Shown here: piece after piece, positions 42,891 through 50,935 of the stretch | Layout: the number at the start of each line of letters is the position of its first letter | How positions within the stretch are numbered: the first letter of the stretch is position 1 | Source: DASZBX01 sp035943635 | GTDB taxonomy: Bacteria > Actinomycetota > Actinomycetes > Streptomycetales > Catenulisporaceae | Length of the DNA stretch: 64,000 nucleotides | Direction of reading: 5' to 3' | Assembly (NCBI GenBank): GCA_035943635.1 | Contig: DASZBX010000105.1 | Location: 124,001-188,000 of the forward strand | Made by a program: the position numbers and the translations under genes | Notes under the pieces: model-generated | Told to the model about the DNA's origin: nothing | The model's input: the letters and a program-made list of their open reading frames with translations, nothing else | The model's database searches: none

Positions 42891-45287
42891 ATGACCAGGG
42901 GACTGGAAGCGGCGGGCACGGAGGGCTCGGGGGACGCGGGGGAGAGCGGGGAGGCGTTGGAGGGTTCGAATCCGGCGGGTGCTGTGGAGGTGGCAGCCAA
43001 GGGGGCGGCTGATGGCAGTGGGCGGACTTGTGGCGGTGCGGGACGCGCGGCGGGGGCAGGGCGAGCGGCGGGTGTAGACCGAGCGGTGAGTCCGGCGAGT
43101 CCGGTGAGTCCGGCGAGTGTGGCGCGAGTCGTGAGTGCGAGGAGGGTGGCCGGGTCGCAGACCGGAGGGGAGCCTGCGAACCCGGCCGCCGAGTCGCCCG
43201 CACACAGCGCTGGCCGGGTGGGCACCAGGGGTTGCGCGCATTCACCTCGGAAGTCCTGCACGAACGGCGCAACCGGCCGGGCCCGGGTGCCCGACGTGGC
43301 CGAGTTGTTCGGCCGGACCGGGACCGGATTCGCCCGCGCGTCCGGACCGGCTCGGGTGGCGAGGACGTTCAGCGATACGACGGTTGCGGCGGGCGTGACG
43401 GCCGGGACGCGGTCGGAGGCGATGGTCGGTGCGGGTGCGGGATCGATGACGCGATCGATGGCGGCTACGGGCCCGGGCGCAGGTCCGGGTTCCGGCTCGG
43501 ATCCGCATTCGGACTCCGCTTCAGGCTCGCGTTCGGGCCCTGGTTCGGGCTCCGTTTCGGACCAAGGCCCGGGTTCGCCTTCAGGGCCGGCTGAGCGACC
43601 ATCGACCGGGACGATGACCGGCCCGAGCGCCGTCGGCGGCATTCCGGCCCAGACCAGGGCCGGCGCCAGCCGCAACGCGGATTCCGCCGGCGGTCCGCCG
43701 CCCACTACCGGTTCTGCTGACGCTGCGTCCGCGCACAACTGCTCCTGCTCTGATTCCGAGGTCGGGCCCGCTCCTGTGTCAAAGCCGGGAGCGGGCCCGG
43801 CCGGAAGGCGCTTCCCGCGGCTGGACGAGGAATCGGAACAGCGCTGGGTGGTGGACCGTTTCGTCGGCTTCCAGTTCGCCGAGGAGCAGTTCCTGCCAGG
43901 GCAGGGTTCCGACAATCCCTTCCCGTTCACCGGGTCCGCCGCAGATTCCGGACCGGAATCCGACCCCGGCTCCACTCACGGCCCGGACTCGCCGGCGCAG
44001 GGCGGGCCGGCGTCGCAGGCGTCCCCGGGCCGGCCGTCCCCGCCCGCCGCCTTCCGCGACTGGTCCTCGTCGGAATCTCCCCGCGATTGGGCCACACCCG
44101 TCTCACAGCCGCTGTCCGGCCGGTCCGGATCCGGCGGCTTCCCCAGCGACAGCCTGTTCTCCCGCCGATCGGCCGAACCGCCCGAGCCGTTCGACTCCCG
44201 GCCCGGCACGGCCCGGCTCGCCACGCCGGGGACCGTGGCGGCTGCGGTGCCGTACTTCTTCGGCTTCCATCCGTCGTCGAGCATCGTCATCCTCGGCCTG
44301 CTGCGGACCGGGCACAGCCCGCGGGCCGCCGTCGCGCAGGGGCTGCGGGTGGACCTCGACCGGGTCCGGCGCAATCCGGCCGGGTTCGGCCGCTGGCTGG
44401 CCCGGCGGCTCGCGGCCGACGGGGTGACCGAGGTGCTCGGCCTGCTCTACCCGCCGGAGCCGGGACCGGCCCGGCTCGGCGACCACCGCCGTACCATCGC
44501 GGGCTTCTCCGCCCCGCTGCGGATGGCCGGGATCGCGACCCTGGACATCCTGATGGTCGCGCGTAACAGATGGTGGTCATTCCTGTGTGAGAACCCGCAG
44601 TGCTGCCCGCCGGACGGTTCGCCGATCGACTACGCGGGCAGCCCGGTGGCCGCGCTCAGTGCGTACACCGGGCTGGCGATCATGCCCAGCCGCCAGGCGC
44701 TGGCCCGGGCCCTGGCGCCGTACGACGAGAAGACCCGCCAGGCGACCGCGCGGGAGTGCCGTCTGGCGGTGCGCAGCCATCCGGAGCTCAAGCCGCGCTC
44801 GGCCGGCCGGGACCGGATCGTGCTGCCGTGGGCGGGCGTGCTGCGCGGCTGGGCGGCGGCGGACGAGATCGCCCAGCGGGTCACCGCCGACGCGGTCCCG
44901 GTGGCCGAGGCGCTGACCGCGGACCTGGCCGGGCAGCTGCTGGCCGCCCTGCCGGACGTCCGGGTCCGGGACTACGTGGCCGGCTGGTGCGGCGGGCCGC
45001 GGGCCGGACTGTGCCTGGACCTGGCCGTCGAACTGGCCCGGCGGGCCGGGAACGAGCGGCAGGCCGCGGCCGGGTACAGCGTCGCCGCGTGGGCGGCCTG
45101 GGCGGTCGGCTGGGGCGCGTGGTCCCGCTTGTGTCTGGACCGCGCGATGTCCGCGCTGCCCGACTACAGCCTGGCCGCGCTGATCGAGCAGGGGCTCGAA
45201 CGCGGTGTGGACCCGGCCATGGTCCGCCAGGCCGCCAGCGGCACGGCGATGCAGCTGGCTGACATGGTGGCAGACCCGGACAGCTGA
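42891..45287 (+). CDS. DUF4192 protein with long low-complexity N-terminal region
   Basis: A 798-residue protein. The first 440 or so residues are disordered, with many Gly-Ser-Pro-Asp runs (GSGSDPHSDSASGSRSGPG) of lower GC and possible Thr/Ser glycosylation. The C-terminal DUF4192 domain begins about 445: ATPGTVAAAVPYFFGFHPSSSIVILGLLR is the hallmark, with RWWSFLCENPQCCPPDGSPI and a C-terminal helical part including AVGWGAWSRLCLDRAMSALPDYSLAALI. The function of DUF4192 is unknown; it is conserved in actinobacteria. ATG 42891 follows AGGTGCGGC and is plausible; an in-frame GTG 42726 is unlikely as the region holds promoter sites. The gene is divergent from the two-component operon. Confidence 0.8.
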   Translation: MTRGLEAAGTEGSGDAGESGEALEGSNPAGAVEVAAKGAADGSGRTCGGAGRAAGAGRAAGVDRAVSPASPVSPASVARVVSARRVAGSQTGGEPANPAAESPAHSAGRVGTRGCAHSPRKSCTNGATGRARVPDVAELFGRTGTGFARASGPARVARTFSDTTVAAGVTAGTRSEAMVGAGAGSMTRSMAATGPGAGPGSGSDPHSDSASGSRSGPGSGSVSDQGPGSPSGPAERPSTGTMTGPSAVGGIPAQTRAGASRNADSAGGPPPTTGSADAASAHNCSCSDSEVGPAPVSKPGAGPAGRRFPRLDEESEQRWVVDRFVGFQFAEEQFLPGQGSDNPFPFTGSAADSGPESDPGSTHGPDSPAQGGPASQASPGRPSPPAAFRDWSSSESPRDWATPVSQPLSGRSGSGGFPSDSLFSRRSAEPPEPFDSRPGTARLATPGTVAAAVPYFFGFHPSSSIVILGLLRTGHSPRAAVAQGLRVDLDRVRRNPAGFGRWLARRLAADGVTEVLGLLYPPEPGPARLGDHRRTIAGFSAPLRMAGIATLDILMVARNRWWSFLCENPQCCPPDGSPIDYAGSPVAALSAYTGLAIMPSRQALARALAPYDEKTRQATARECRLAVRSHPELKPRSAGRDRIVLPWAGVLRGWAAADEIAQRVTADAVPVAEALTADLAGQLLAALPDVRVRDYVAGWCGGPRAGLCLDLAVELARRAGNERQAAAGYSVAAWAAWAVGWGAWSRLCLDRAMSALPDYSLAALIEQGLERGVDPAMVRQAASGTAMQLADMVADPDS

Positions 45288-45456
45288 GCCGGGCGGGCGG
45301 TCCGGGCAAGGCGCTCACCAGCGGTTTCGGCTGGCCGCCGCGCCGGTATCACCGAACTCCGGCCTTACCGGGCGCAGGCGTCGGGGGCACCGGCCGGTGG
45401 CTCGGCGCGGGGCGGACCCTGGTTCCGGTTCGGCGGACGACATAGACTGCTCAGTC

Positions 45457-46350
45457 ATGTCCCTCGCAACTGGAACCGCCCCGGATTACGTGGCCGGGCG
45501 GTTCCCCCCCTTCGCCGTCACCGTCGACCTGGTCGTGCTCACGGTCCGCGAGGGCGCCTTGTCCGCCCTGCTGATCCAGCGCGGCGAACAGCCGCATCTG
45601 GGCCGGTCGGCGCTGCCGGGCGGGTTCGTCCGGATCGACGAGGACCTCGACGTGGCGGCCCGCCGCGAGCTGTTCGAGGAGACCGGCCTGGTCCGCCTGC
45701 CGGTGCACCTGGAACAGCTGGCCACCTACGGCGCGGTCGGCCGGGACCCGCGGATGCGGGTGGTCTCGGTGGCCTACCTGGCCCTGGCCCCGGACCTGCC
45801 CGCCCCGCAGGCCGGCGGCGACGCGGCCTGCGCCGCCTGGGTGCCGGTGGCCGAGGTGCTGCCGGACCTGTTCCCGGCCCAGCCCGGATCAGCCGACGAG
45901 GACGCGCCGCGGCCGGACGGCCGGGGACCCGGGATGCCGGGATCCGCGCCGCGCGCGAGCAGTTCCGCGCGGCCGGCGGCGCAGTCGCGCTCGGACGTCC
46001 TGAGCTCCGCGGTGTCGGAGAGCACCGCGGCCAACCAGCCCGCGCTGGCCTTCGACCACGTCGGGATCCTCACCGACGGGGTCGAACGCGCCCGGGCGAA
46101 GCTGGAGTACTCGCCGCTGGCCGCGGCCTTCTGCCCGCCCGAGTTCACGGTCGGCGAACTGCGCCGGGTCTACGAGGCGGTCTGGGGCGTGACCCTGGAC
46201 GCGCGCAACTTCCACCGCAAGGTCACCGGCACGAGCGGCTTCCTGCTGCCGGTCGGCCGCGCGACCGTACGCCAGGGCGGCCGCCCGGCCCAGCTGTTCC
46301 AACGCGGCCCGGCCACCCTGCTCAACCCGCCCATGCTCCGCCCGGTCTGA
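45457..46350 (+). CDS. NUDIX domain protein with winged-helix C-terminus (NrtR-like)
   Basis: A 297-residue protein. The NUDIX domain (about 20-150) has a complete Nudix box, GGFVRIDEDLDVAARRELFEETGL, matching GX5EX7REUXEEXGU, so hydrolase activity on a nucleoside diphosphate compound is possible. After a Ser/Ala/Pro-rich linker of about 45 residues comes a winged-helix region (215-285; FTVGELRRVYEAVWGVTLDARNFHRKV), the architecture of NrtR regulators, which sense ADP-ribose in NAD control. The linker is longer than usual. No NAD genes lie next to it. The start is ATG 45457. Confidence 0.85.
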   Translation: MSLATGTAPDYVAGRFPPFAVTVDLVVLTVREGALSALLIQRGEQPHLGRSALPGGFVRIDEDLDVAARRELFEETGLVRLPVHLEQLATYGAVGRDPRMRVVSVAYLALAPDLPAPQAGGDAACAAWVPVAEVLPDLFPAQPGSADEDAPRPDGRGPGMPGSAPRASSSARPAAQSRSDVLSSAVSESTAANQPALAFDHVGILTDGVERARAKLEYSPLAAAFCPPEFTVGELRRVYEAVWGVTLDARNFHRKVTGTSGFLLPVGRATVRQGGRPAQLFQRGPATLLNPPMLRPV

Positions 46351-46617
46351 GCCGGCCCGCCGCGAGACGGATCGCCGGGCCGGCCGCCGACAGCCGGTCC
46401 CGCCCGATCGACAACCGGTGCCGCCCCCGGACCGGCCGCCGCCCAGCCCTCCCGCCACCTGCCGCCCTCTCGCCCAGGAGAGTGGAATCCGTCCGCGGTT
46501 TCGCGTGTCCGGATTCCGCCCCGCCGCCGGCGGGGCGACGATCGGATCAGTCGTGAGCGCGTCCATCTACGTCCGGCGGCGCGCCGCCGGTATGCAGCGG
46601 ATGGCGGGAGTGTACGT

Positions 46618-48462
46618 GTGATCGAGGTAATCGACCTGACGGTTCGCCGGCGTGGCCGGATCGTGCTTGACGAGGTCAGTTTCGACATCCGCCCGGGGCA
46701 GGTGACCGGGTTGCTCGGCGCCGGCGGCGCGGGCAAGACGGCGGTGGTCCGGCAGCTGGTGCGGCTGGACCGCGGCCGGGGCCGGGTCCTGTACGACGGC
46801 GTGCCCTACCGTTCGCTGCGGCATCCGTCCAGCGAGGTCGGGCTGCTGCTCGACCCGGGCATCGGGGACCCGCGGCGCACGGTGCGCGGCCAGCTGCGGC
46901 TGCTGCTGGCCGCCGACCGGCAGGCCGCGATCGCCGCGGCCGATCCGGGGCTGCGGCGCCGGGAACGGGCCGAGCGGCGGCTGGACGAGGTGCTCGGCGT
47001 GGTCGGCCTGATCGAGCAGGGCGGCTGGCGGCTGGGCGAACTGTCCGACGAGATGGCCACCCGGCTCGCCGTCGGCGCGGCGCTGCTGGCCGATCCCAAG
47101 ACGCTGGTGCTCGACGATCCGGGCGCCGGGCTCGAACCCGACGGCCTGGCCTGGCTCGGCGCCCTGCTGCGGGCCTTCACCGGGCAGGGCCGGGCAGCCC
47201 TGGTCACCGGGTCGCGGACCGAGCCCATGGTGGCGATGGCCGACCGGATCCTGTTGCTGGACGCCGGACAACTCGTCGGCATCCGGACCGCCGAGGAGGT
47301 GCTGCGCGCTCCGGCCGGGGCGGTGGTCGTGGTGCGTTCGCCGCAGATCGTCCGGTTCGCCGACGTCCTGTCCGCCGCCGGTGCGCGCACCGCGATGGGG
47401 GAGTCGGGCTGTCTCGAAGTGCGCGGGATGGACCGGGCCGGGGTGGGCGAGATGGCTTACCGGCACGGCGTGCCGGTGTACGAACTCGCCGAGCGGTTCA
47501 CCGGTTCCGATCCCGCCGACCTGGTCCTGGCCGGGTGCTCGGCGCAGTACCGGGACGCGCGTCGGCCCATCAGCCAGGCCGGGCCCGGCCAGTACCGCGA
47601 GGGTTGGCGCGGCTCGATCGTGGACGCGCCCGATCTGCGTCCCGCGAACCGACCGGCCGCAGTACGGCTGGTGTCCGTGCCCGAGCATGCGCCGGAATCG
47701 GTGCCCGCGCAGCACGGTTCGGCGGACCATCACGGTTCGGCGGAGCACGAGCACGAGCACGACGCGTCGCAGCCCTCGGCTGCGTCGGCCACAGCGACCT
47801 CGGACACGGGTACGGTCCGGCCGATGTTCGGCTCCGAGCAACTGCGGCGGACCCCGTTCACGTTCGCTCCCGAGGGCGACGGATACGACTGGCCCGAATC
47901 GGTCCGGCTGGTTCCGACCCCCGACGTGCCCACGGAGAAGTCGCCCAAGACCACTCTGCCGACCGCCGAGCACACGACCACCCGGCCCCTATGGAACTCG
48001 GAATCAGAGCCGAAGCCGGAATCAGAGCCGAAGCAGGATTCGGATTCGGGGCCGGAATCAGTGCGCCCATTGTTCAGGTCCGAGCGGATCCGGCAGGCGG
48101 TGTCCCTGACCTGCGACAAAGACAGCGATATCTCCCCCGGAGAACCCGTCCCCTCAGCACGACCCGAATCCGATAAGGCCACTGACAACCAGAACGAGGT
48201 CTTCTCCTTCAGCACCCGTGAATCCCCGGATTCCGCCGATTCCTTCCACGACCTCGATTCCCTAGAAGACGACTCGCCCCTGATCGAGTCCGCATACGCG
48301 GCGTTCACCGACGCCTTCTCCACCCACGCCCCGCCGTCCTTCGGGTCCTCGGCCCGCACCGCCGCCCTGCACATCCCGGCCGCACACACCGAGGTCGATC
48401 TCGGCCCGTCCGCGCTCGGTCCGTCCGATTCCGCCGTCCTGACCGGGGAGCCGAGCCAATGA
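46618..48462 (+). CDS. ABC transporter ATP-binding protein with long disordered C-terminus
   Basis: A 614-residue protein. Residues 1-215 are an ABC ATPase: Walker A LLGAGGAGKTAVV, a degenerate signature ELSDEMATRLAVG in place of LSGGQ, and Walker B TLVLDDPGAGLEP. After about residue 300 the chain is unstructured and carries repeated short motifs TVRPMFGSEQLRR, TTRPLWNSES and SVRPLFRSERIRQ, and an acidic Glu/Asp/Ser run. Such a tail is unusual for an ABC ATPase. The GTG start at 46618 is weakly supported by GGGAG upstream. Its stop overlaps (ATGA) the permease start, so the two form one exporter operon, followed by a GntR regulator. Confidence 0.82.
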   Translation: MIEVIDLTVRRRGRIVLDEVSFDIRPGQVTGLLGAGGAGKTAVVRQLVRLDRGRGRVLYDGVPYRSLRHPSSEVGLLLDPGIGDPRRTVRGQLRLLLAADRQAAIAAADPGLRRRERAERRLDEVLGVVGLIEQGGWRLGELSDEMATRLAVGAALLADPKTLVLDDPGAGLEPDGLAWLGALLRAFTGQGRAALVTGSRTEPMVAMADRILLLDAGQLVGIRTAEEVLRAPAGAVVVVRSPQIVRFADVLSAAGARTAMGESGCLEVRGMDRAGVGEMAYRHGVPVYELAERFTGSDPADLVLAGCSAQYRDARRPISQAGPGQYREGWRGSIVDAPDLRPANRPAAVRLVSVPEHAPESVPAQHGSADHHGSAEHEHEHDASQPSAASATATSDTGTVRPMFGSEQLRRTPFTFAPEGDGYDWPESVRLVPTPDVPTEKSPKTTLPTAEHTTTRPLWNSESEPKPESEPKQDSDSGPESVRPLFRSERIRQAVSLTCDKDSDISPGEPVPSARPESDKATDNQNEVFSFSTRESPDSADSFHDLDSLEDDSPLIESAYAAFTDAFSTHAPPSFGSSARTAALHIPAAHTEVDLGPSALGPSDSAVLTGEPSQ

Positions 48463-49301
48463 GCAACGCCACCATGAGCAGCTACCTGCGGGCCCTGCGG
48501 TACGAGGCCTACCGGTTGCGCACCGCGCCGTCCGCGCGGGTCCTGGCCGGGCTGGCGCTGCTCGGCGCCGGGCTGGCCACCCTGCCGGCCGCGCAAGCCC
48601 TGGGCGGCCACCCGGGCGGCCTGGGCCAGGCCGGCCTGGCCGACGTGGCCTGGGTGGTCGACGGCGGGCGGCTCGGGGCGGTGCTGCCCGGCGCCCTGGC
48701 CGCCGTCGCGGCCGCCTGGCTCGGCGCCTCCTCGCTCGACTACGAGTACCGGCACGGCATGGCGGTCAGCCTGTTCGCGTCGATTCCGCGCCGCGGGACC
48801 GTGGTCCTGGCCAAGATCTCGCTGGTGGTCGTGTTCGCCGCAGTGCTCGAACTCGCCGGCGCGGGCCTGGCCTTCGGCGCGACGTCGCTCGGCTTCGGGA
48901 TGGCCGGCTTCCCCCGGCCGCTGCCCGCCGCCGCGGCGTTCGCGACCCCGGCCGAGCTGGTCTCGGCGGTCCTGTGCGCGGTGCTCTCGTTGCTGCTCGC
49001 CACGATCGTGCGGGTCCGGCTGTTCGCCGTGGCCCTGGCCGTGGCGCTGGTGGCCGGCGCGGCCGCCTGCGTGGCCGGGACCCGGTACTCGGGCACCGCG
49101 CCCGGCATGGTCGGCACCGGCGGCGAGACGGACCCGCTCGCCGGTCCGGTCACCGACGCCCTCGCCCGGACGTCGGCCTTCGCCCATCTGGCCGGGCCGT
49201 GGAACTCCGCGCCGTTCCTCGGGCTCGGCCTGCTGGGCGTGCTGGCTCTGGTCTGCGCGGTCCTGGCCCAGAGCACGGTCGGCCGCCGCCGGGCCCAGTG
49301 A
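48459..49301 (+). CDS. ABC transporter permease
   Basis: A 280-residue integral membrane protein with about six hydrophobic segments, for example ARVLAGLALLGAGLATLPAA, VLPGALAAVAAAWLGASSL and APFLGLGLLGVLALVCAVLAQ at the C-terminus. It resembles ABC-2 type permeases that work with the preceding ATPase. ATG 48459 overlaps the ATPase stop. The region EYRHGMAVSLFASIPRRG is typical of the first cytosolic loop in this class. The exported substrate is unknown; in streptomycetes ABC genes at this position precede whiH and hrdB. Confidence 0.82.
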   Translation: MSNATMSSYLRALRYEAYRLRTAPSARVLAGLALLGAGLATLPAAQALGGHPGGLGQAGLADVAWVVDGGRLGAVLPGALAAVAAAWLGASSLDYEYRHGMAVSLFASIPRRGTVVLAKISLVVVFAAVLELAGAGLAFGATSLGFGMAGFPRPLPAAAAFATPAELVSAVLCAVLSLLLATIVRVRLFAVALAVALVAGAAACVAGTRYSGTAPGMVGTGGETDPLAGPVTDALARTSAFAHLAGPWNSAPFLGLGLLGVLALVCAVLAQSTVGRRRAQ

Positions 49302-49447
49302 GCGACAGGTATGACAATGTGCAATGCGCTGTGTGACCGGAGGCCGCGTGGTGAATCAGTGGTCGAAAGACCTGTAAACCCACTAAGGCGAAAATAGTCT
49401 TCCAATTCACTCGGAAGAGTGCATTCCGTGACAATCATGAGTAAAGA

Positions 49448-50383
49448 ATGCGGATGGGGCTCAAGCGCCCTCCCGGACTAGCCGACCAGATCACCATGAA
49501 CACCGTCACCACTGCCTCGATGCCCGCCCGGATCGTGTCCCCGGCCCGGCCCGCGGGTCTGCCGGCCGTCCCGGCCGAGTCCCACCTGTCCCCCGGCGCG
49601 CCCATGGCCGCCGCCCCGGAGCAGCGCGCGCTGGTCTTCCCCCGGGCCGCGGCCCAGCGCGGGCGCGGGCTGCACGGCCAGCTGGTCCAGCAGCTCGGGC
49701 AGATGATCGTGGCCGGCGAGCTCGGCGCCGACCGCCCGCTGGTGCCCGAGGAGATCGGCCAGCGGTTCGAGGTCTCTCGCACGGTCGTGCGCGAATCGCT
49801 GCGGGTGCTGGAGGCCAAGGGCCTGGTGTCGGCCCGGCCGAACGTCGGCACCCGGATCCGCCCGGTGCACGAGTGGAACCTGCTGGACCCGGACGTGATC
49901 GAGTGGCGCGCGCTCGGGCCGCTGCGCACCCAGCAGGCCCGCGAGCTGGTCGAGCTGCGGCTGTCCTTCGAGCCGTTGGCCGCGCAGCTGGTGGCCGGGC
50001 GGCACGCCGAACTGCCCGAGGCCACCCGGGCCCGGCTGACCGAGCTGGCCGAGATCCTGGCCGAGGCGTCCGCGGTCGGCGACCTGCCCGGCTACCACCG
50101 CGCCGACGCCGAGCTGCACGCGCTGCTGCTGCGGGCCACCGACAACCGGATGCTCGAACACCTCGCCTGCGTCGTCTTCGGCGCGCTGGAGATCACCGGG
50201 GTGCGCCCCTACGGCTGCGCGTTCGGCGCCGAGCAGGACCCGCACGCGCTGCTGGTCGCCGAGGTGCTCAAGGGCGACGGCGCGGCCGCGGCGGACTGCG
50301 TCAGCCGGCTGCTGTGCGGACTGTCCGAGGAGGCCGGGCCGAGCGGCGCCGGACTGCTCGTCCCGGCCCAGCGCGACCGCTGA
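49448..50383 (+). CDS. FadR-type GntR regulator, possible WhiH orthologue
   Basis: A 311-residue regulator with an N-terminal winged HTH (about 75-145; LVPEEIGQRFEVSRTVVRESLRVLEAKGLVSARPNVGT) and a C-terminal FCD all-helical ligand domain (about 160-295) containing HRADAELHALLLRATDNRML. Position between ABC genes and the sigma factor suggests an orthologue of the sporulation regulator WhiH, but only the placement, from memory, supports that. ATG 49448 is used; ATG 49496 is possible. The 146-base upstream region holds short dyads (GGTCGAAAGACC, CACTCGGAAGAGTG) that could be operators. Palindromic element copy 5 starts 10 bases after its stop. Confidence 0.82.
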   Translation: MRMGLKRPPGLADQITMNTVTTASMPARIVSPARPAGLPAVPAESHLSPGAPMAAAPEQRALVFPRAAAQRGRGLHGQLVQQLGQMIVAGELGADRPLVPEEIGQRFEVSRTVVRESLRVLEAKGLVSARPNVGTRIRPVHEWNLLDPDVIEWRALGPLRTQQARELVELRLSFEPLAAQLVAGRHAELPEATRARLTELAEILAEASAVGDLPGYHRADAELHALLLRATDNRMLEHLACVVFGALEITGVRPYGCAFGAEQDPHALLVAEVLKGDGAAAADCVSRLLCGLSEEAGPSGAGLLVPAQRDR

Positions 50384-50393
50384 GCGGACTCCT

Positions 50394-50606
50394 AGACGAG
50401 TTGTTCCGGATTCTGCCGCGGCGAAACGTCTGATCGGCGGTGGCTGGGCGTGCGCCGCGGTCGACCGCATACTTTGTCGTCTGTGGTTGGCCGCGGCGCA
50501 CGCCCAGCCACCGCCGATCAGGCGTTTCGCCGTGCGCACTCACCCGGCAGGTCAGCGCACCTACCGGCAACTCGGCTCAGGCGCCAGAATGCGGAACAAC
50601 TCGTCT
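50394..50606. repeat. Palindromic element copy 5 (213 bp, full length)
   Basis: Arms 50394-50419 and 50581-50606 are 26-bp inverted repeats with two mismatches, flanked by TA (CCTAGACG...CGTCTAGCC). Internally it contains GGCGGTGGCTGGGCGTGCGC and its complement at 50509-50490 as a second stem. Its central loop (TTTGTCGTCTGTGG) is the reverse complement of that in copies 1 and 3, so the middle is inverted relative to them. Confidence 0.9.
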
Positions 50607-50935
50607 AGCCGGCGCAGCGGACACAGACCCGATCGAGGCGGAGGCGGAAGCGGCCCCGCCCGGATCCGGGCCGGCCGGCGGCGGGCGCCGGAACCGGTTC
50701 CGGCCCGGCGTCGGCCCGGCGCCGCGGCCCCGCCCGCGAGGGGCGGGCACAGGCATCCGGGGCAGCTCAGCCTTGTCCTGGGGTTTTTAAAGATTCCGCC
50801 AATTCCCACCGCCGGACGGCGCCGGCGTACTAAGCTCGGGGCGGCGTGACGCATAGCGTGCGTTGTGCTGCGCTCCGTGTACGGAACGCCTGCCGGCTGG
50901 AGAGTGCCGCCGCACCGATGGGGAGGGGACCTTCG
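50607..50935. other. Intergenic region before SpoIIE gene
   Basis: About 330 bp without a plausible gene. It is very GC-rich at first, then contains GGTTTTTAAAGATT (around 50783), an AT-rich stretch that may be the promoter for the SpoIIE-phosphatase gene. No conserved RNA feature seen. Confidence 0.4.

Noticed and set aside
42960..42985. tRNA T-arm-like sequence GGTTCGAATCC
   Set aside because: No matching acceptor stem, D-arm or anticodon arm could be found around it and it lies in the DUF4192 coding frame.
42683..43975. Extension of the response regulator upstream to 43975
   Set aside because: The upstream region is antisense to the low-complexity part of the DUF4192 gene; the receiver domain begins at ATG 42682.
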